Assembly: GCF_001679785.1 (NCBI RefSeq) | Contig: NZ_CP016286.1 | Coordinates: 124,001 to 188,000 of the forward strand | DNA from: Rhizobium leguminosarum | Lineage (GTDB): Bacteria; Pseudomonadota; Alphaproteobacteria; Rhizobiales; Rhizobiaceae | Direction: 5' to 3' | Length of the DNA stretch: 64,000 nucleotides | Part shown: positions 63,594 to 64,000 of the stretch, piece by piece | Layout: the number at the start of each line of letters is the position of its first letter | Position numbering within the stretch: position 1 is the stretch's first letter | The notes under the pieces: model-generated | Database searches by the model: none | Seen by the model: only the letters and a program-made list of their open reading frames with translations | Told to the model about the DNA's origin: nothing | Position numbers and translations under genes: made by a program

Positions 63594-64000
63594 ATGAACG
63601 AGATAAGCTCACCCCCCGTCCGGAAGATCGTCCATGTCGACATGGATGCTTTTTATGCGTCGGTCGAGCAGCGCGATAATTCGGATTTGCGCGGCAAACC
63701 GATTGCCGTCGGCGGCTCGGCCGCCCGTGGTGTGGTGGCGGCGGCGAGCTATGAGGCCCGTAAATTCGGTGTTCACTCGGCAATGCCGTCGGTAACTGCC
63801 AAGCGCAAATGTCCTGACCTGATCTTCGTGCCGCCGCGCTTCGCCGTCTATAAGGCGGTGTCGCAGCAGATCCGTGAGATCTTTGCCGAATACACTCCGC
63901 TGATCGAGCCGCTGTCGCTCGACGAGGCCTATCTCGATGTGACGCAAAATCTGAAAGGCATGACGATCGCCACCGAGGTCGCTCTGGAGATCCGCGCCAA
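63594..64000 (+). CDS. dinB: DNA polymerase IV (Y family), N-terminal part
   Basis: The frame opens with ATG 63594 and runs off the right edge of the window (about 135 residues seen). The Y-family motifs are [13 protein letters not shown] (about 14-26, first catalytic Asp) and [10 protein letters not shown] (about 108-117, catalytic Asp-Glu). The segment [16 protein letters not shown] is typical of DinB. It performs error-prone translesion synthesis. A LexA-box-like site upstream suggests SOS induction. No ribosome-binding site is obvious. Confidence 0.93.
   Translation, partial: MNEISSPPVRKIVHVDMDAFYASVEQRDNSDLRGKPIAVGGSAARGVVAAASYEARKFGVHSAMPSVTAKRKCPDLIFVPPRFAVYKAVSQQIREIFAEYTPLIEPLSLDEAYLDVTQNLKGMTIATEVALEIRA

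Overview
The window reads as GC-rich alphaproteobacterial chromosome, most probably Rhizobium of the etli/leguminosarum type. This is inferred from a CcrM-type GANTC methyltransferase, a DUF721/DciA gene divergent from mutY, the order thrC - M16 peptidase - rimJ, a lipoprotein DsbA followed by smc and then ppdK, HipBA and VapBC loci, and several families of palindromic intergenic repeats of the kind common in rhizobia. No database search was possible, so the assignment rests on recognising protein families and gene order.

Layout. 1-10.3 kb is accessory in character: the end of a TetR regulator, a DUF2200 protein, a frameshifted branched-chain-type substrate-binding protein followed by a membrane adenylate cyclase, a molybdopterin oxidoreductase bracketed by two ~88-bp direct repeats, a methyltransferase, a complete IS630-family element (26-bp terminal repeats, TA duplication) carrying its own small winged-helix gene, and a divergent hxlR/SDR pair with a 17-bp operator-like palindrome. 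10.4-16.7 kb is a core minus-strand operon: thrC, M16 peptidase, rimJ-like acetyltransferase, and a membrane GGDEF/EAL protein with a degenerate GGDEF site. 17-26.7 kb holds a lipoprotein, a VapBC-type pair, a HAD phosphatase, a chemotaxis receptor, a cluster of small Gly/Ser-rich exported repeat proteins, and an ArsR-like regulator divergent from two small ABM-fold proteins. 26.8-39.8 kb is core: ccrM, SnoaL-like, HAD, mutY, dciA-like, dsbA-like, smc, ppdK, with an orphan RHH antitoxin and an exported protein inserted between dciA and dsbA, and a 937-bp structured intergenic region between smc and ppdK.

39.8-48.1 kb has small conserved proteins, a DUF1499 protein, the first IS481-family copy and a three-gene minus-strand group (saccharopine-dehydrogenase-like/DUF4166, DUF393, MBL-fold). 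tRNA-Gln(TTG) at 48.25 kb is followed by a more AT-rich stretch to about 52.6 kb that looks like a genomic island. It holds a GIY-YIG protein, an unrecognised 285-aa protein, and a two-gene module made of an XRE-ASCH protein and a PIN-GNAT-PUA-like fusion, preceded by a perfect 28-bp palindrome. That module is the best candidate here for an undescribed toxin-antitoxin or defence system.

52.7-64 kb returns to chromosome-like content: an SDR, hipBA with three evenly spaced operator-like palindromes, a tetR divergent from pspA-yiaA with three operator-like repeats, a large LplT-PlsC-acyl-ACP-synthetase fusion, the second IS481 copy, two small proteins, and the start of dinB behind a LexA-box-like sequence. 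Both IS481 copies sit inside members of the same dispersed intergenic repeat.
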